64,000 nucleotides of DNA, taken from positions 946,668-1,010,667 of the forward strand of contig MKVW01000009.1 in NCBI GenBank assembly GCA_001898965.1, written 5' to 3'. Numbering within the stretch: the stretch's first letter is position 1; every line of letters starts with the position of its first letter. Origin of the DNA: Rhizobiales bacterium 62-17 (GTDB lineage Bacteria; Pseudomonadota; Alphaproteobacteria; Rhizobiales; Beijerinckiaceae). The notes beneath the pieces were generated by a model. The model saw only the letters and a list, made by a program, of their open reading frames with translations. It had not been told where the DNA came from and searched no databases. Shown here piece after piece: positions 33,952 to 42,370 of the stretch. A program made the position numbers and the translations under genes.

Positions 33952-34923
33952 ATGATCATTGCCGTGCCTAAGGTTCGTGCGCTTCTGGCCGCCTGCGCCT
34001 TGTTCGTCTCGAGCGCGCCGCTTCTCGCGCAAACCTTTCCCTCCGGCCCGGTTCGCATCATCGTCGGCTTTGGCGCCGGTTCGACCGCCGACATTCTGGC
34101 GCGGCTGGTCGGCCGCCATATGGAAACGGAACTGGGCCAGCCGGTCATCGTCGAAAATCGCCCGGGCAATAGCAGCATGGTCGCCGCCGAAGCGGTGGCC
34201 CGCGCGCCCAAGGATGGGCAGACCCTGTTCATGGCGACGGTCGCCAACACGCTAAACCCAGTGCAGGCCGGCTCGCCGTTCAACCTGGGGCGCGACATGG
34301 CGCCGGTGGCTCTGCTCGGCATCAGCCCCAATGTGCTCGTCGTGCATCCCTCGGTCCAGGCCCGTACGGTCAAGGATCTGATGGCCATCGCCAAGAGCAA
34401 GCCCGATACGCTCACCTTCGGCACGTCAGGCGCCGGCACGGCCAGCGATCTGGCGACGCGCTTGTTCAACATCAAAGCCGGCTCGAACGTGGTGTCGGTT
34501 CCCTATCAGGGCGGCGCCAACCAGGGCATGTCAGATCTGCTCACCGGCCGCATCAACGCCATGTTCAACGTCGGTGTCGCGCTGGCGCCGCATGTCGCCT
34601 CCGGTGCGTTGGTGGCTCTGGCCGTTGGGCAGCCGAAGCGCGCGACCATCCTGCCCGATGTGCCGACCATGGAAGAGCAGGGTATTCCCGGCTTCGATGT
34701 CGGCATCTGGATCGGCCTGCTCGCGCCGGCCGGGACGCCGGCGGCGATTGTCGATAGACTGGCGCAGGGTGCCAATGGCGCCTTGAAGACGGAAGCCGTG
34801 GAGACCGCGCTCAAGACGCAAGGCATCGATCCGATCGGAGCTTCGCCCAGCGAGTTCAGCGCGTTCATCGTGGCCGACATCGAGAAGTGGCGGGCCATTC
34901 TCGCCGCGAGCCCAAAACAATAA
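33952..34923 (+). CDS. Bug/TctC-family tripartite-type solute-binding protein
   Basis: 323 residues. Signal peptide [27 protein letters not shown] followed by [67 protein letters not shown]. Later signatures [24 protein letters not shown] and [37 protein letters not shown]. An upstream in-frame ATG (33895) would bury the signal peptide, so 33952, with GGGAG before it, is preferred. An alpha/beta hydrolase gene follows after 17 bp, suggesting the ligand is an ester, amide or lactone, or is processed by such an enzyme. Confidence 0.92.
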   Translation: MIIAVPKVRALLAACALFVSSAPLLAQTFPSGPVRIIVGFGAGSTADILARLVGRHMETELGQPVIVENRPGNSSMVAAEAVARAPKDGQTLFMATVANTLNPVQAGSPFNLGRDMAPVALLGISPNVLVVHPSVQARTVKDLMAIAKSKPDTLTFGTSGAGTASDLATRLFNIKAGSNVVSVPYQGGANQGMSDLLTGRINAMFNVGVALAPHVASGALVALAVGQPKRATILPDVPTMEEQGIPGFDVGIWIGLLAPAGTPAAIVDRLAQGANGALKTEAVETALKTQGIDPIGASPSEFSAFIVADIEKWRAILAASPKQ

Positions 34924-34940
34924 CGGGGAAACAGGCATCC

Positions 34941-35711
34941 ATGCTCTGGCACAAGACGATCGGTGAGGGGCCCGAACGGGTGATCGCTCTGCATGGCTGG
35001 TTCGGCGATCATCGCGCCTATGCCGGCCTCTTCGACATGCTGGATACGGAGCGCTTCACTTACGCCTTCGTCGACTATCGCGGCTATGGCCATGCGCGCG
35101 ATCTCGCCGGCCCCTACACGATCGGCCAGGTCGCGCAGGACGCGCTGGCGCTGGCCGAGTCCCTGGGTTGGAACAGGTTCCACGTCATCGGTCATTCGAT
35201 GGGCGGCAAGGCAGCGCAGAAAGTCGCGATCGACGGTGGCTCGCGTGTCAAATCCCTGATCGCGATCACGCCGGTTCCAGCACCCGCCATGCCGGTCGAC
35301 GATGCCACCTTCGGTTTCTTCTCGGGCGTCTGCGACAGCGATGAGACGGGACTGGCGCTGATCGGCGGCTCGGTCGGCGATCGCTTGTCTAAGGTCTGGA
35401 TGAAACGTCTTCTGGCCGGCGCCCGCGCGACGGCGAAGCCGGAGGCCTTTCGCGGCTACATGCAATCCTTCATCCGCGACGATCTCTCAGCCGGCGCCGA
35501 CAAGGTCACGATCCCGATCCTGGCTCTAGCCGGCGAGCACGACAATGGTGTGCGCGCCGAAGTGGTGCAGGCGGTATTCCCGCAGATCTTTCCGAAAGCC
35601 GCGCTGACCGTCGAAGTGCTCGCCAACAGCGGCCACTATCCGATGGACGAAATCCCGGTGTATCTCGCGACGCGGATCGAGGCGTTCTTGGGCGAAGCGG
35701 CGGGCGCCTAG
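34941..35711 (+). CDS. Alpha/beta-fold hydrolase
   Basis: 256 residues. [35 protein letters not shown] opens the fold. The triad is visible as Ser in [15 protein letters not shown], Asp in [14 protein letters not shown] and His in [23 protein letters not shown]. The cap region is about residues 115-185. Cytosolic esterase, lactonase or C-C hydrolase; substrate unknown. It lies 17 bp after the Bug gene in the same direction, so the binding protein and hydrolase are probably co-expressed. ATG 34941 has GGGGAA upstream. Confidence 0.88.
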   Translation: MLWHKTIGEGPERVIALHGWFGDHRAYAGLFDMLDTERFTYAFVDYRGYGHARDLAGPYTIGQVAQDALALAESLGWNRFHVIGHSMGGKAAQKVAIDGGSRVKSLIAITPVPAPAMPVDDATFGFFSGVCDSDETGLALIGGSVGDRLSKVWMKRLLAGARATAKPEAFRGYMQSFIRDDLSAGADKVTIPILALAGEHDNGVRAEVVQAVFPQIFPKAALTVEVLANSGHYPMDEIPVYLATRIEAFLGEAAGA

Positions 35712-35789
35712 GCAAGCGGCCTGGGGCTTCTCATCGACATGGCGTTGCTGTCATGATGCGGCCACCCTTCTCTTCTTCCGGTCGCCATC

Positions 35790-36686
35790 GTGGAACTGCG
35801 TCATCTCAAATGCCTGGCCGTTCTGGCCGAAGAACTGCATTTCGGCCGTGCTGCTGAACGCCTTGGCATTGCCCAGCCGGCCTTGACGCAGCACATCCAA
35901 ACCCTGGAGCGTGAGCTCGGCGTCAAACTGTTCCATCGCACCAAGCGTTCCGTCGAACTCACGGTCGCCGGCGGCCTGACCTTGGAACAGGCCTTGCGCA
36001 CCCTGCAGCAGGCCGAACGCACCGCCTTGGTGGCGCGCCAGGCGGGCCGGGGCGAAAAGGGATTGATCGAAATCGGCTATGTCGGTTCGGCGGCTTTCTC
36101 CGGCATTTTGAGCCGGATGATCTCTGCCTATCGCAAGACCTACCCCGATGTTGAGCTGAACCTGCACGAGCTGGGTATTCGCCAGCAGCTCGACGATTTG
36201 CAGAATGGCCATCTCGATGTCGCCTTCCTGCGATTGCCCGTCAGATATTGGCCTGTTGGCTTGACGTCGCTGACGCTGCTGAGCGAGCCGATCATCATCG
36301 CATTGCCGACCGGGCATCCTTTGGCTAGCCGGCGTGCCATCCCCATAGAAGCCCTAGCCGATGAATCGTTTATCGCCATGCGTTATATGGAGGGCGTCGG
36401 CTTCCATGCGCAGATCGCAGATATCTGCCGTGCGCATCAATTCGTGCCCCGCATCACCCAGCATGCGCAGCAATTGGCGGCGCTCGCGAGCCTCGTCGGT
36501 GCCGGGCTCGGCGTTGCCTTCGTGCCGAAGTCGCTCGTCAAGCTGCAAATCGCGGGCGTCGTCTATCGCCCGCTGACGAATGTGCGGGAGATTTCCAGTC
36601 TTGCGCTGGTGTTCCGCAAGTCCGAGCCGGCGCCGGCCGTCGCTTTCTTCATCGAGAAAGTCCGGCGTACGCTGCGCAGCCGCTGA
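35790..36686 (+). CDS. LysR-family transcriptional regulator
   Basis: 298 residues from GTG 35790 (MELRHLKCLAVLAEELHFGRAAERLGIAQPALTQHIQTLERELGVKLFHRTKRSVELT). The effector domain contains GLIEIGYVGSAAFSGILSRMISAYRKTYPDVELNLHELGIRQQLDDLQNGHLDVAFLRLP, as in BenM/CatM-type regulators of aromatic catabolism. It lies 120 bp before the Rieske dioxygenase operon, in the same direction, and is its probable regulator. A perfect inverted repeat with a T-N11-A-like centre sits in the gap. Confidence 0.93.
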   Translation: MELRHLKCLAVLAEELHFGRAAERLGIAQPALTQHIQTLERELGVKLFHRTKRSVELTVAGGLTLEQALRTLQQAERTALVARQAGRGEKGLIEIGYVGSAAFSGILSRMISAYRKTYPDVELNLHELGIRQQLDDLQNGHLDVAFLRLPVRYWPVGLTSLTLLSEPIIIALPTGHPLASRRAIPIEALADESFIAMRYMEGVGFHAQIADICRAHQFVPRITQHAQQLAALASLVGAGLGVAFVPKSLVKLQIAGVVYRPLTNVREISSLALVFRKSEPAPAVAFFIEKVRRTLRSR

Positions 36687-36691
36687 ATTGT

Positions 36692-36708
36692 AATAAGTTT
36701 TACTTATT
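36692..36708. promoter_or_regulatory. Perfect inverted repeat before the dioxygenase operon
   Basis: AATAAGT (36692-36698), spacer TTT, ACTTATT (36702-36708), in an AT-rich patch 6 bp after the lysR stop and 98 bp before the dioxygenase alpha start. Candidate LysR-binding site, or part of a lysR terminator; symmetry and position favour an operator. Confidence 0.5.
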
Positions 36709-36806
36709 TATTTGCTCTAAGCCATTATTGGCGCGATCGTTTCGCCGTTGTTAGCGTTCCCGGCGAATGAGCGAGCACTCATCGCCGCTCACGGGAAGGA
36801 AACGCT

Positions 36807-38078
36807 ATGACTGGCGCCTCAATGCCATCCGATGTTCTGGAAAACCCTGGATCCCAGCCGTTCCAATGGCCGTCCGAAGGGGTGACGCGTGCGCCCTATC
36901 GGCTGTTTTCCGATCCCGATATTTACGCTGCGGAGCAGAGCCGGATTTTTCGCGGCCCGGTCTGGAGCTTTCTCTGTCTCGAGGTCGAGATTCCCAAGCC
37001 CGGCGATTACCGCACCACGACAGTGGGCGAGACACCTGTCGTCGTGACCCGGGACCGGGAGGGCGCGATCCATGCTCTGGTTAACCGCTGCGCGCACAAG
37101 GGCGCCTTGGTCTGTCTGAAGAAGAAAGACAACGTCGCCAGTCTGACCTGCGTCTATCATGCCTGGAACTATGAACTCGACGGTCGTCTGAAGGGCGTCG
37201 CCTTCCGCAACGGCATTCGCGGCCACGGCGGCATGCCCGCCGATTTCAAGACCGAAGACCATCGCCTGCAACCGCTGAAGGTGGAAAGCTTCTGCGGCAT
37301 GGTGTTTGGCACCTTCGCCGACGAGATCGACAGCGTCGAGACCTATCTCGGCGAGGACATGTCGACGTTTCTCAAGCGCAATCTCGGCCGTCCATTGCGC
37401 ATTCTCGGCACGCACAGCCAGATCATTCACAACAACTGGAAGCTCTACGCGGAAAATCTGCGCGATTCCTATCACGCGACTTTGCTGCATACTTTTTACA
37501 CTACGTTCAAGGTCAACCGTCTCGACATGGATGGTGGCATCATTCTGTCGGACCGCAAGTGGCACCACATCAGCTTCGCGCGCCGCGCCAAGATGACCGA
37601 GGCGGAGGAATACACGACATCGAACGTTCATTCGGCGAATTACGATTCGGCCCTGGCGGGGCCGGGTCTGTTGGAAGCCTGGGACGAGTTCGACGACGGC
37701 ATCACGCACAGCATTCAGACCGTCTTTCCGAATCTCTGTGTGCAATTCACGCTCAATTCGCTGGCCATTCGTTTCTTCGCGCCGCGTGGTGTCGATAAGA
37801 CCGAACTGTTCTGGATCTATCTCGGTTACGAACGCGACACGCCGGAACAAACCGACATGCGCGTCATGCAGAGCAATCTCACAGGCGCCGCCGGTCTCGT
37901 TTCGCTCGAAGACGGCTGCATCAACGAATTCGTCCAGCGCGGCACCCGCACCAGCCCGTTGCAGGCCTCGTTCATGGAAATGGGCGGCCGTCAGGTGGCT
38001 TCGGAAAAACAGTCGCGCGCCACCGAAACCGCCGTTCGCGGATTCTGGCACGGCTATCGCGAGATCATGGGCTTTTGA
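36807..38078 (+). CDS. Rieske non-heme iron aromatic ring-hydroxylating dioxygenase, alpha subunit
   Basis: 423 residues. Rieske [2Fe-2S] ligands Cys95, His97, Cys115 and His118 (NRCAHKG..LTCVYHAW). The catalytic domain holds Asp220, which bridges to the neighbouring Rieske centre, with iron ligands His223 and His228 (ENLRDSYHATLLH) and probably Asp369 (SLEDGCINEFVQRG). The EDG..QRG ending resembles salicylate/anthranilate-type oxygenases. With the beta subunit it should hydroxylate an aromatic carboxylate or related ring. No ferredoxin or reductase gene follows; a VanB-like reductase is encoded at 59.3 kb. AAGGAA precedes ATG 36807. Substrate not assignable. Confidence 0.9.
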   Translation: MTGASMPSDVLENPGSQPFQWPSEGVTRAPYRLFSDPDIYAAEQSRIFRGPVWSFLCLEVEIPKPGDYRTTTVGETPVVVTRDREGAIHALVNRCAHKGALVCLKKKDNVASLTCVYHAWNYELDGRLKGVAFRNGIRGHGGMPADFKTEDHRLQPLKVESFCGMVFGTFADEIDSVETYLGEDMSTFLKRNLGRPLRILGTHSQIIHNNWKLYAENLRDSYHATLLHTFYTTFKVNRLDMDGGIILSDRKWHHISFARRAKMTEAEEYTTSNVHSANYDSALAGPGLLEAWDEFDDGITHSIQTVFPNLCVQFTLNSLAIRFFAPRGVDKTELFWIYLGYERDTPEQTDMRVMQSNLTGAAGLVSLEDGCINEFVQRGTRTSPLQASFMEMGGRQVASEKQSRATETAVRGFWHGYREIMGF

Positions 38079-38596
38079 TGGGGTGGCATATGAATGAGAT
38101 CGCGCAGCGCAGCGACGAGCGCCTGGACCCGAGCGTCCGGACCCTGCTGGAAGACCTCATCAGCGCCTATGCTTTCGCGCTCGACGACGAGGATATCGAC
38201 CGCTGGCCGCAATTCTTCACCGAGTCGGGCGTCTATGTCCTGACCACGAAGGAGAATCATGACGCCGGTCTTCCCATCGGCATCATCCGTTGCATCGGCC
38301 GTGGCATGATGTCGGATCGTGTGAAGGCTTTTCACACCGCCAATATCTTTGAGCCGCACAGCTATAGCCACATGGTGAGCCGGCCTCTGATCGCGCTCGG
38401 CCCGCAGCGGGATAGCTATGTCGCGCGCAGCAATTTTCAGGTCGTTCGCACCATGCAGGACGGCAGGGCGGAATTGTTCGCGACGGGCAAATATCTTGAC
38501 AGCATGGTCGTCGAGAGCGGCGTTGCCCGGTTTCAGGAACGCATCGTCGTCTTGAATTCGCGGCAGGTGGATATCCTGGTGGTGATGCCGATTTAG
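38078..38596 (+). CDS. Aromatic ring-hydroxylating dioxygenase, beta subunit
   Basis: 172 residues from the ATG overlapping the alpha stop (TGATG); an internal ATG at 38090 is an alternative. NTF2-like fold of dioxygenase beta subunits: VRTLLEDLISAYAFALDDEDIDRWPQFFTESGVYVLTTKENHDAGLPIGIIRCIGRGMMSDRVKAFHTANIFEPHSYSHMVSRPLI, then ARSNFQVVRTMQDGRAELFATGKYLD. It is structural, forming an alpha3beta3 hexamer with the upstream subunit. A rhodanese gene follows after 13 bp. Confidence 0.9.
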   Translation: MGWHMNEIAQRSDERLDPSVRTLLEDLISAYAFALDDEDIDRWPQFFTESGVYVLTTKENHDAGLPIGIIRCIGRGMMSDRVKAFHTANIFEPHSYSHMVSRPLIALGPQRDSYVARSNFQVVRTMQDGRAELFATGKYLDSMVVESGVARFQERIVVLNSRQVDILVVMPI

Positions 38597-38609
38597 CCGG
38601 AGCGGCACT

Positions 38610-39020
38610 ATGCAAATCATGGAAGTAACGCCCTTGCAGGCCTGGCAGGCTTTGCTCGCGCAGCCGATGGCGAGGCTGGTGGATGTCCGCACGGAGCCCG
38701 AATGGCTCTATGTCGGCGAGCCGGATCTCGCCCGCGCCGCTCAACCGCTTCTCAAGCTGTCGTGGCGTCTGTTTCCAGCGATGGCGATCAGCGAAAATTT
38801 TCTCGATCACTTGCGCGCGCAGGTTTCCCGCGAAGATAGCCTCTTCTTTCTCTGCCGGAGCGGCGGCCGCAGTTTGGAAGCCGCCCGCGCCGCCGCGTCG
38901 ATCGGCTTCGCTTATGCCTATTCGGTGGCGGGCGGGTTCGAGGGGCCTGCTAACGATCAGGGACATCGGGGAGCGCGCGAAGGCTGGAAGTTTGCGGGGC
39001 TGCCTTGGAGGCAGCCTTAG
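38610..39020 (+). CDS. Rhodanese-like domain protein
   Basis: 136 residues, a single rhodanese domain: ARLVDVRTEPEWLYVGEPDL at the start and the catalytic loop FFLCRSGGRSLEAARAAASIGFAYAYSVAGGFEGP with Cys82. The six-residue loop fits sulfurtransferase activity (thiosulfate, persulfide or thiocyanate chemistry). It lies 13 bp after the dioxygenase beta gene and 41 bp before a Bug gene, so it looks like part of the operon. That is an unusual partner for a ring dioxygenase; it may help with Fe-S supply or a sulfur-containing substrate (inference). Confidence 0.87.
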   Translation: MQIMEVTPLQAWQALLAQPMARLVDVRTEPEWLYVGEPDLARAAQPLLKLSWRLFPAMAISENFLDHLRAQVSREDSLFFLCRSGGRSLEAARAAASIGFAYAYSVAGGFEGPANDQGHRGAREGWKFAGLPWRQP

Positions 39021-39061
39021 CCCGCTCAACGATAAGACGTAACGAGACGAGGGAGGGGACG

Positions 39062-40033
39062 ATGATCAAGACGATTTTGATAGGGTGCATGCTTGCCTGC
39101 GCACCGGCTGTGGGGCCTGTGGCGGCGCAGACGTTTCCGGAACGGCCGGTCCGGTTCATCGTTCCCAATCCGCCCGGCGGCTCCAACGACGCCACCGCGC
39201 GTGCCTTGGCGCAGGCGCTCTCGGAAATCTGGGCACACGGCATCGTCATCGACAATCGCGCCGGGGCCGGGGGCAACATCGGCACGCAGGCAGCGGCCAC
39301 AGCGACACCGGATGGCTATACCTATCTTCTCACGCCGCCGGGGCCGATGACCATCAATCCGTCCCTGCATAAGAAACTGCCTTTCGATCCGCAGAAGGAT
39401 TTTGTGCCGATAGCGTTGCTGGCGACGGTGCCGATCGTGTTGATCATCAATCCCAAGGTGCCGGCGTCGAACCTGCGCGAGTTGGTGGCGTTGGCGAAAG
39501 AGCAGGAGGGTGCGATGAATTTCGCATCGTCCGGCGTCGGATCGACCCATCATCTGGCGGCGGTGCTGTTCAGCAAGATGGCCAACATCCGCCTTCAGCA
39601 CGTGCCCTATCGCGGTGCAGCGCCCGCCATGAACGATCTGATCGCCGGCCACGTGCCGATCCTGTTCGACAATCTGCCGACCGTCATCCCTCACGTGCAA
39701 TCTGGAACGGCACGCGCCATCGCCGTCGCCAGTCCGCAGCGACTGCCATCCCTTCCCGCAATCCCCACCTTCGCCGAAGCCGGCATGGCGGATTTCGAAG
39801 CCTCGTCCTGGTTCGGCCTTTTCGCGCCTTCTGGCACGCCGGCCAATATCGTCGCGAAAGTCACGGCTGACGTGCAAAAGACATTGGCGCGTCCCGATGT
39901 CCGCAAGACGCTCGAGGACATGGGCGAACAGGTGGGCGCGCTCACCGATGCGGCCTTCGCGAGTTTCGTGAAAAAGGAAGCGGAGAAATGGGCCGAAGTC
40001 GTCAGGATATCAGGGGCGAGCGTGGCTGAGTGA
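39062..40033 (+). CDS. Bug/TctC-family tripartite-type solute-binding protein
   Basis: 323 residues. Signal peptide MIKTILIGCMLACAPAVGPVAAQ; the mature part starts TFPERPVRFIVPNPPGGSNDATARALAQALSEIWAHGIVIDNRAGAGGNIGTQAAATATPDGYTYLL. HVPYRGAAPAMNDLIAGHVPILFDNLPTVIPHVQSG and IPTFAEAGMADFEASSWFGLFAPSGTPANIV follow. GAGGGAGGGAC precedes ATG 39062. Last gene of the lysR, dioxygenase alpha, beta, rhodanese run; it probably captures the dioxygenase substrate. The arrangement recalls tph operons, where a Bug protein (TphC) accompanies a two-subunit dioxygenase. Confidence 0.92.
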   Translation: MIKTILIGCMLACAPAVGPVAAQTFPERPVRFIVPNPPGGSNDATARALAQALSEIWAHGIVIDNRAGAGGNIGTQAAATATPDGYTYLLTPPGPMTINPSLHKKLPFDPQKDFVPIALLATVPIVLIINPKVPASNLRELVALAKEQEGAMNFASSGVGSTHHLAAVLFSKMANIRLQHVPYRGAAPAMNDLIAGHVPILFDNLPTVIPHVQSGTARAIAVASPQRLPSLPAIPTFAEAGMADFEASSWFGLFAPSGTPANIVAKVTADVQKTLARPDVRKTLEDMGEQVGALTDAAFASFVKKEAEKWAEVVRISGASVAE

Positions 40034-40120
40034 AGGGGTTGTAAGCGGCGGGCTCCTCTCACTTACGCGTAACGGTGGTTCAAGCTACTCTGCAAAACCT
40101 GCAAGGGGAGGTTTTGCAGC

Positions 40121-40651
40121 ATGGCGAAATTCGTATTCGGAATGAACCAGTCCTTGGACGGTTACGTCGACCACGATGCCTTTGCACCCGGTCCCGTGCT
40201 TTTTCGTCACTGGATCGAGCAGGTGCGCGGCTTGAGCGGCAGCGTGTACGGTCGCCGCATCTACGAGCTCATGCGCTATTGGGACGAAGACCATCCGGAA
40301 TGGAGCGCGGCGGAACGCGACTTCGCGGCGGCGTGGCGAGCGCAGCCGAAGTGGGTTGTATCGCGTTCGTTGAAGTCGGTCGGCCCCAATGCCACGCTTG
40401 TCGCAGATGATGTCGAGATGGCGATGCGTGAGTTGAAGGCGCGGCTCGCGGGCGAGGTGGCCGTTTGCGGACCGGCTCTGGCAGGAAGCCTAACCGATCT
40501 TGGCCTGATCGATGAATATCAAATCTACCTGCACCCCGTCGTGCTCGGCCGCGGCAAGCCCTTCTTTACCGGCCCACGACCACGGCTTCGTCTTGTGAGC
40601 AGCGATTTGATCGTCGAGGATGTGATCAGGCTGACCTACGTGCCGGCTTGA
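40121..40651 (+). CDS. Dihydrofolate-reductase-fold protein (RibD C-terminal domain family)
   Basis: 176 residues. MAKFVFGMNQSLDGYVDHDAFAPG, SVYGRRIYELMRYWDEDHPEWSAAERDFAAAWRAQPKWVVSRSL, GEVAVCGPALAGSLTDLGLIDEYQIYLHPVVLGRGKPFF are hallmarks of the small RibD_C/DHFR-like family. Such proteins bind NADPH; most have no proven reaction. AGGGGAGG lies about 8 bases before the ATG. It is 87 bp from the last Bug gene and probably independent of it. Confidence 0.9.
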   Translation: MAKFVFGMNQSLDGYVDHDAFAPGPVLFRHWIEQVRGLSGSVYGRRIYELMRYWDEDHPEWSAAERDFAAAWRAQPKWVVSRSLKSVGPNATLVADDVEMAMRELKARLAGEVAVCGPALAGSLTDLGLIDEYQIYLHPVVLGRGKPFFTGPRPRLRLVSSDLIVEDVIRLTYVPA

Positions 40652-40681
40652 TTGTGTGTCGGATGTTGCCGGAGTGGTGGC

Positions 40682-40972
40682 TCAATCGCCGTAGCTTGGA
40701 TCACATTTCGCGAGCAGATGATCTCTTAAGGTCACTTGCGATTTAACCGCGCCTATCGATGCGCCCAGGCACCACGAGTAGTGCAAGCCTTTGTCGTTGT
40801 GCCACAGGTTGCTCGGCGGACGTTTGCAGGATGGGGTCGCCATCATCTTGTGGTACTGATAGGCCGCGTCGTTGGAATATTTTTGGCAAAGACCGGCGGG
40901 CGCCGCCTCCGCGAGCGCGGTTGAAAAAACGAATGTCAAAAGCGAGAGCTTTGTCAGCGTTGCGATCTGCAT
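40682..40972 (-). CDS. Small secreted Cys-containing protein
   Basis: 96 residues: signal peptide MQIATLTKLSLLTFVFSTALAEAAPAG, then a mature domain of about 70 residues with four Cys (GLCQKYSND, TPSCKRPPS, YSWCLGAS, AKCDPSYGD), enough for two disulfides in the periplasm. Trp/His-rich middle (NLWHNDKGLHYSWC). Family not recognised. Divergent from another small secreted Cys-containing protein 180 bp away. Confidence 0.65.
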   Translation of the reverse strand: MQIATLTKLSLLTFVFSTALAEAAPAGLCQKYSNDAAYQYHKMMATPSCKRPPSNLWHNDKGLHYSWCLGASIGAVKSQVTLRDHLLAKCDPSYGD

Positions 40973-41152
40973 CTTAGCCTCCAGACGATAGAAGACTTTT
41001 GCCTCGCAAATCGCTCGCCGACTGTGCCACGTCGCACAGAACGATGTTCATGAAAGATCGAAGGTCGATGCCCACATGCGCGCTTCCCTGCGCGCGGTGC
41101 GACATTGTAGGCTCGTGGCGATGATCACCGTCGCAATTACATCGGACGACGA

Positions 41153-41623
41153 ATGATGACGCTCCTGCCAAAGCTTCCGCGCACCCGATATGGCGTAATC
41201 CTCCTCGTTTTGAATCTCGCCATTGACACGTCTGTTTCGGCAGGTGCCCAAGCGCAGACCGCTGCCGTCAAGGCTGACCAAAACGGTGTCGTTCAGTTCA
41301 CGACGCCCTCGAACAATATCGAGTGCATTTATGTTCCGGCGGGAGGATCGCCGGTTTACAAACCGCCGGGCAATATGGCCGAGCTGTCCTGTGATCGTGC
41401 AGCGCCAAGCTATGTGCGCATCCAGATGAGTGCGCGGGGCACCGTGCAGCAAATCTCCAATCCCGGCGACCAGCCTTGCTGCAGCGTCGGGCCTGTCCTG
41501 AACTATGGAGAAACCTGGCGGCTGGCACCCTTCTCCTGCACGTCGGAGAGAACGGGGCTCACATGCCGGCGGGACGACGGCCACGGATTTTCGGTCAGCC
41601 GGGCCGGTATAAAACGATACTGA
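41153..41623 (+). CDS. Small secreted Cys-rich protein (DUF6636-like)
   Basis: 156 residues (a second ATG at 41156). Signal peptide through about residue 35 (RYGVILLVLNLAIDTSVSAGAQAQ). The mature part has VQFTTPSNNIECIYVPAGGSP..AELSCDRAAPSYVRIQMSARG..QPCCSVGPVLNYGETWRLAPFSCTSERTGLTCRRDDGHGFSVSRAGIKRY. The NIxC..C..Y G..W..G.F.C.S...GLTC....GHGF.vSR pattern is that of small secreted proteins seen in rhizobia and actinobacteria. Function unknown. It ends 7 bp before the antisense tRNA-Ser. Confidence 0.72.
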   Translation: MMTLLPKLPRTRYGVILLVLNLAIDTSVSAGAQAQTAAVKADQNGVVQFTTPSNNIECIYVPAGGSPVYKPPGNMAELSCDRAAPSYVRIQMSARGTVQQISNPGDQPCCSVGPVLNYGETWRLAPFSCTSERTGLTCRRDDGHGFSVSRAGIKRY

Positions 41624-41630
41624 AACGGTC

Positions 41631-41720
41631 TGGCGGAGGGAGCGGGATTCGAACCCGCGATACGGTTTCCCGTATACACACTTTCCAGGCGTGCGCCTTC
41701 AACCACTCGGCCACCCCTCC
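41631..41720 (-). tRNA. tRNA-Ser (anticodon GGA)
   Basis: 90 nt including an encoded CCA. On the minus strand it starts GGAGGGGTGGCCGAGTGG. The anticodon loop is CTGGAAA (anticodon GGA, reading UCC/UCU). A long variable arm (GTATACGGGAAACCGTATC region), as required for serine tRNAs, is followed by GGGTTCGAATCCC (T arm) and an acceptor end TCCCTCC-G-CCA. All stems pair. A 3'-encoded CCA is common in bacteria. Confidence 0.97.
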
Positions 41721-41806
41721 GGAACTGTGGCGCCTGCATATGGCCAGTCGGGCGGCGGGACAACCCCAAATGACAAAAATTCCTGGGCTTTGCCCAACCT
41801 GCCGGG

Positions 41807-41842
41807 AAAAGCTGCCGGAGCGGCTCCCGATGGCGGCTTTTT
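41807..41842 (+). terminator. Putative intrinsic terminator
   Basis: Stem AAAAGCTGCC (41807-41816) with GGCGGCTTTT (41832-41841), one wobble pair, ending in TTTTT. The loop holds a further GGAG/CTCC pairing. Plus-strand orientation, downstream of the tRNA locus and the secreted-protein gene; no other feature was found in 41721-41954. Confidence 0.4.
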
Positions 41843-41954
41843 CTTCCCGAAATCAGGGCGCTGTCACCTGGGGGCTTTCCGTCGCAGGTCCTCTCATGGA
41901 CAAGCCCGGCCGGCGTAGTTAATCACGGTATCAACGAAAACCATTGGTCCGGCC

Positions 41955-42278
41955 ATGTTTCGCTTCTTCCTGCGCACGATCGGCGTCCTGTTGCTGGCCG
42001 GCGGCTGCGCCATGCTCATCATCGACGGCACCCAATCGATCGCCGCCTCGCAGCTCAAGATGACGCCCTTGGGCGAAACCTGCTTCAAGCTGTTTCCGAC
42101 CGTTTTTCCGCTGCTGCAGCCGGCGGTGGAGCGCAATATCCATCCCCTGGTCTGGGATCCGTTCCTTTTGGGCTTTTTCCTGATGCCGACCTGGCTGGCG
42201 CTGAGCCTGTTCGGCCTGCTGTTCTTCTGGGTGGCGCGCCGTCGCGCCGAAGCCATTGGGTTTTCGAGCCGGCCGTAA
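41955..42278 (+). CDS. Small membrane protein of unknown function
   Basis: 107 residues with two hydrophobic helices (FFLRTIGVLLLAGGCAMLIIDG, and LLGFFLMPTWLALSLFGLLFFWVARRR). The middle part (TQSIAASQLKMTPLGETCFKLFPTVFPLLQPAVERNIHPLVWDPF) is of a type I recall as widely kept in rhizobial genomes without a known role. The positive C-terminus suggests a cytoplasmic end. It precedes msrA on the same strand (92 bp to the msrA start). Confidence 0.78.
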   Translation: MFRFFLRTIGVLLLAGGCAMLIIDGTQSIAASQLKMTPLGETCFKLFPTVFPLLQPAVERNIHPLVWDPFLLGFFLMPTWLALSLFGLLFFWVARRRAEAIGFSSRP

Positions 42279-42370
42279 CTATATAAGCTTCGAACCAATA
42301 TTTTTGACGCGTCTTCGGGACGTTTGGTGATTTCGCCAAACTGCGAAGCGCCATGCAAAGGAGGTCGCCG

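Noticed and set aside
41672..41685. GTATACAC as a further GntR operator
   Set aside because: It lies in the variable/anticodon region of the tRNA-Ser gene and is explained by tRNA structure.
41631..41720. tRNA-Ser as an integration site for a mobile island
   Set aside because: No integrase gene and no duplicated tRNA end found in the window.
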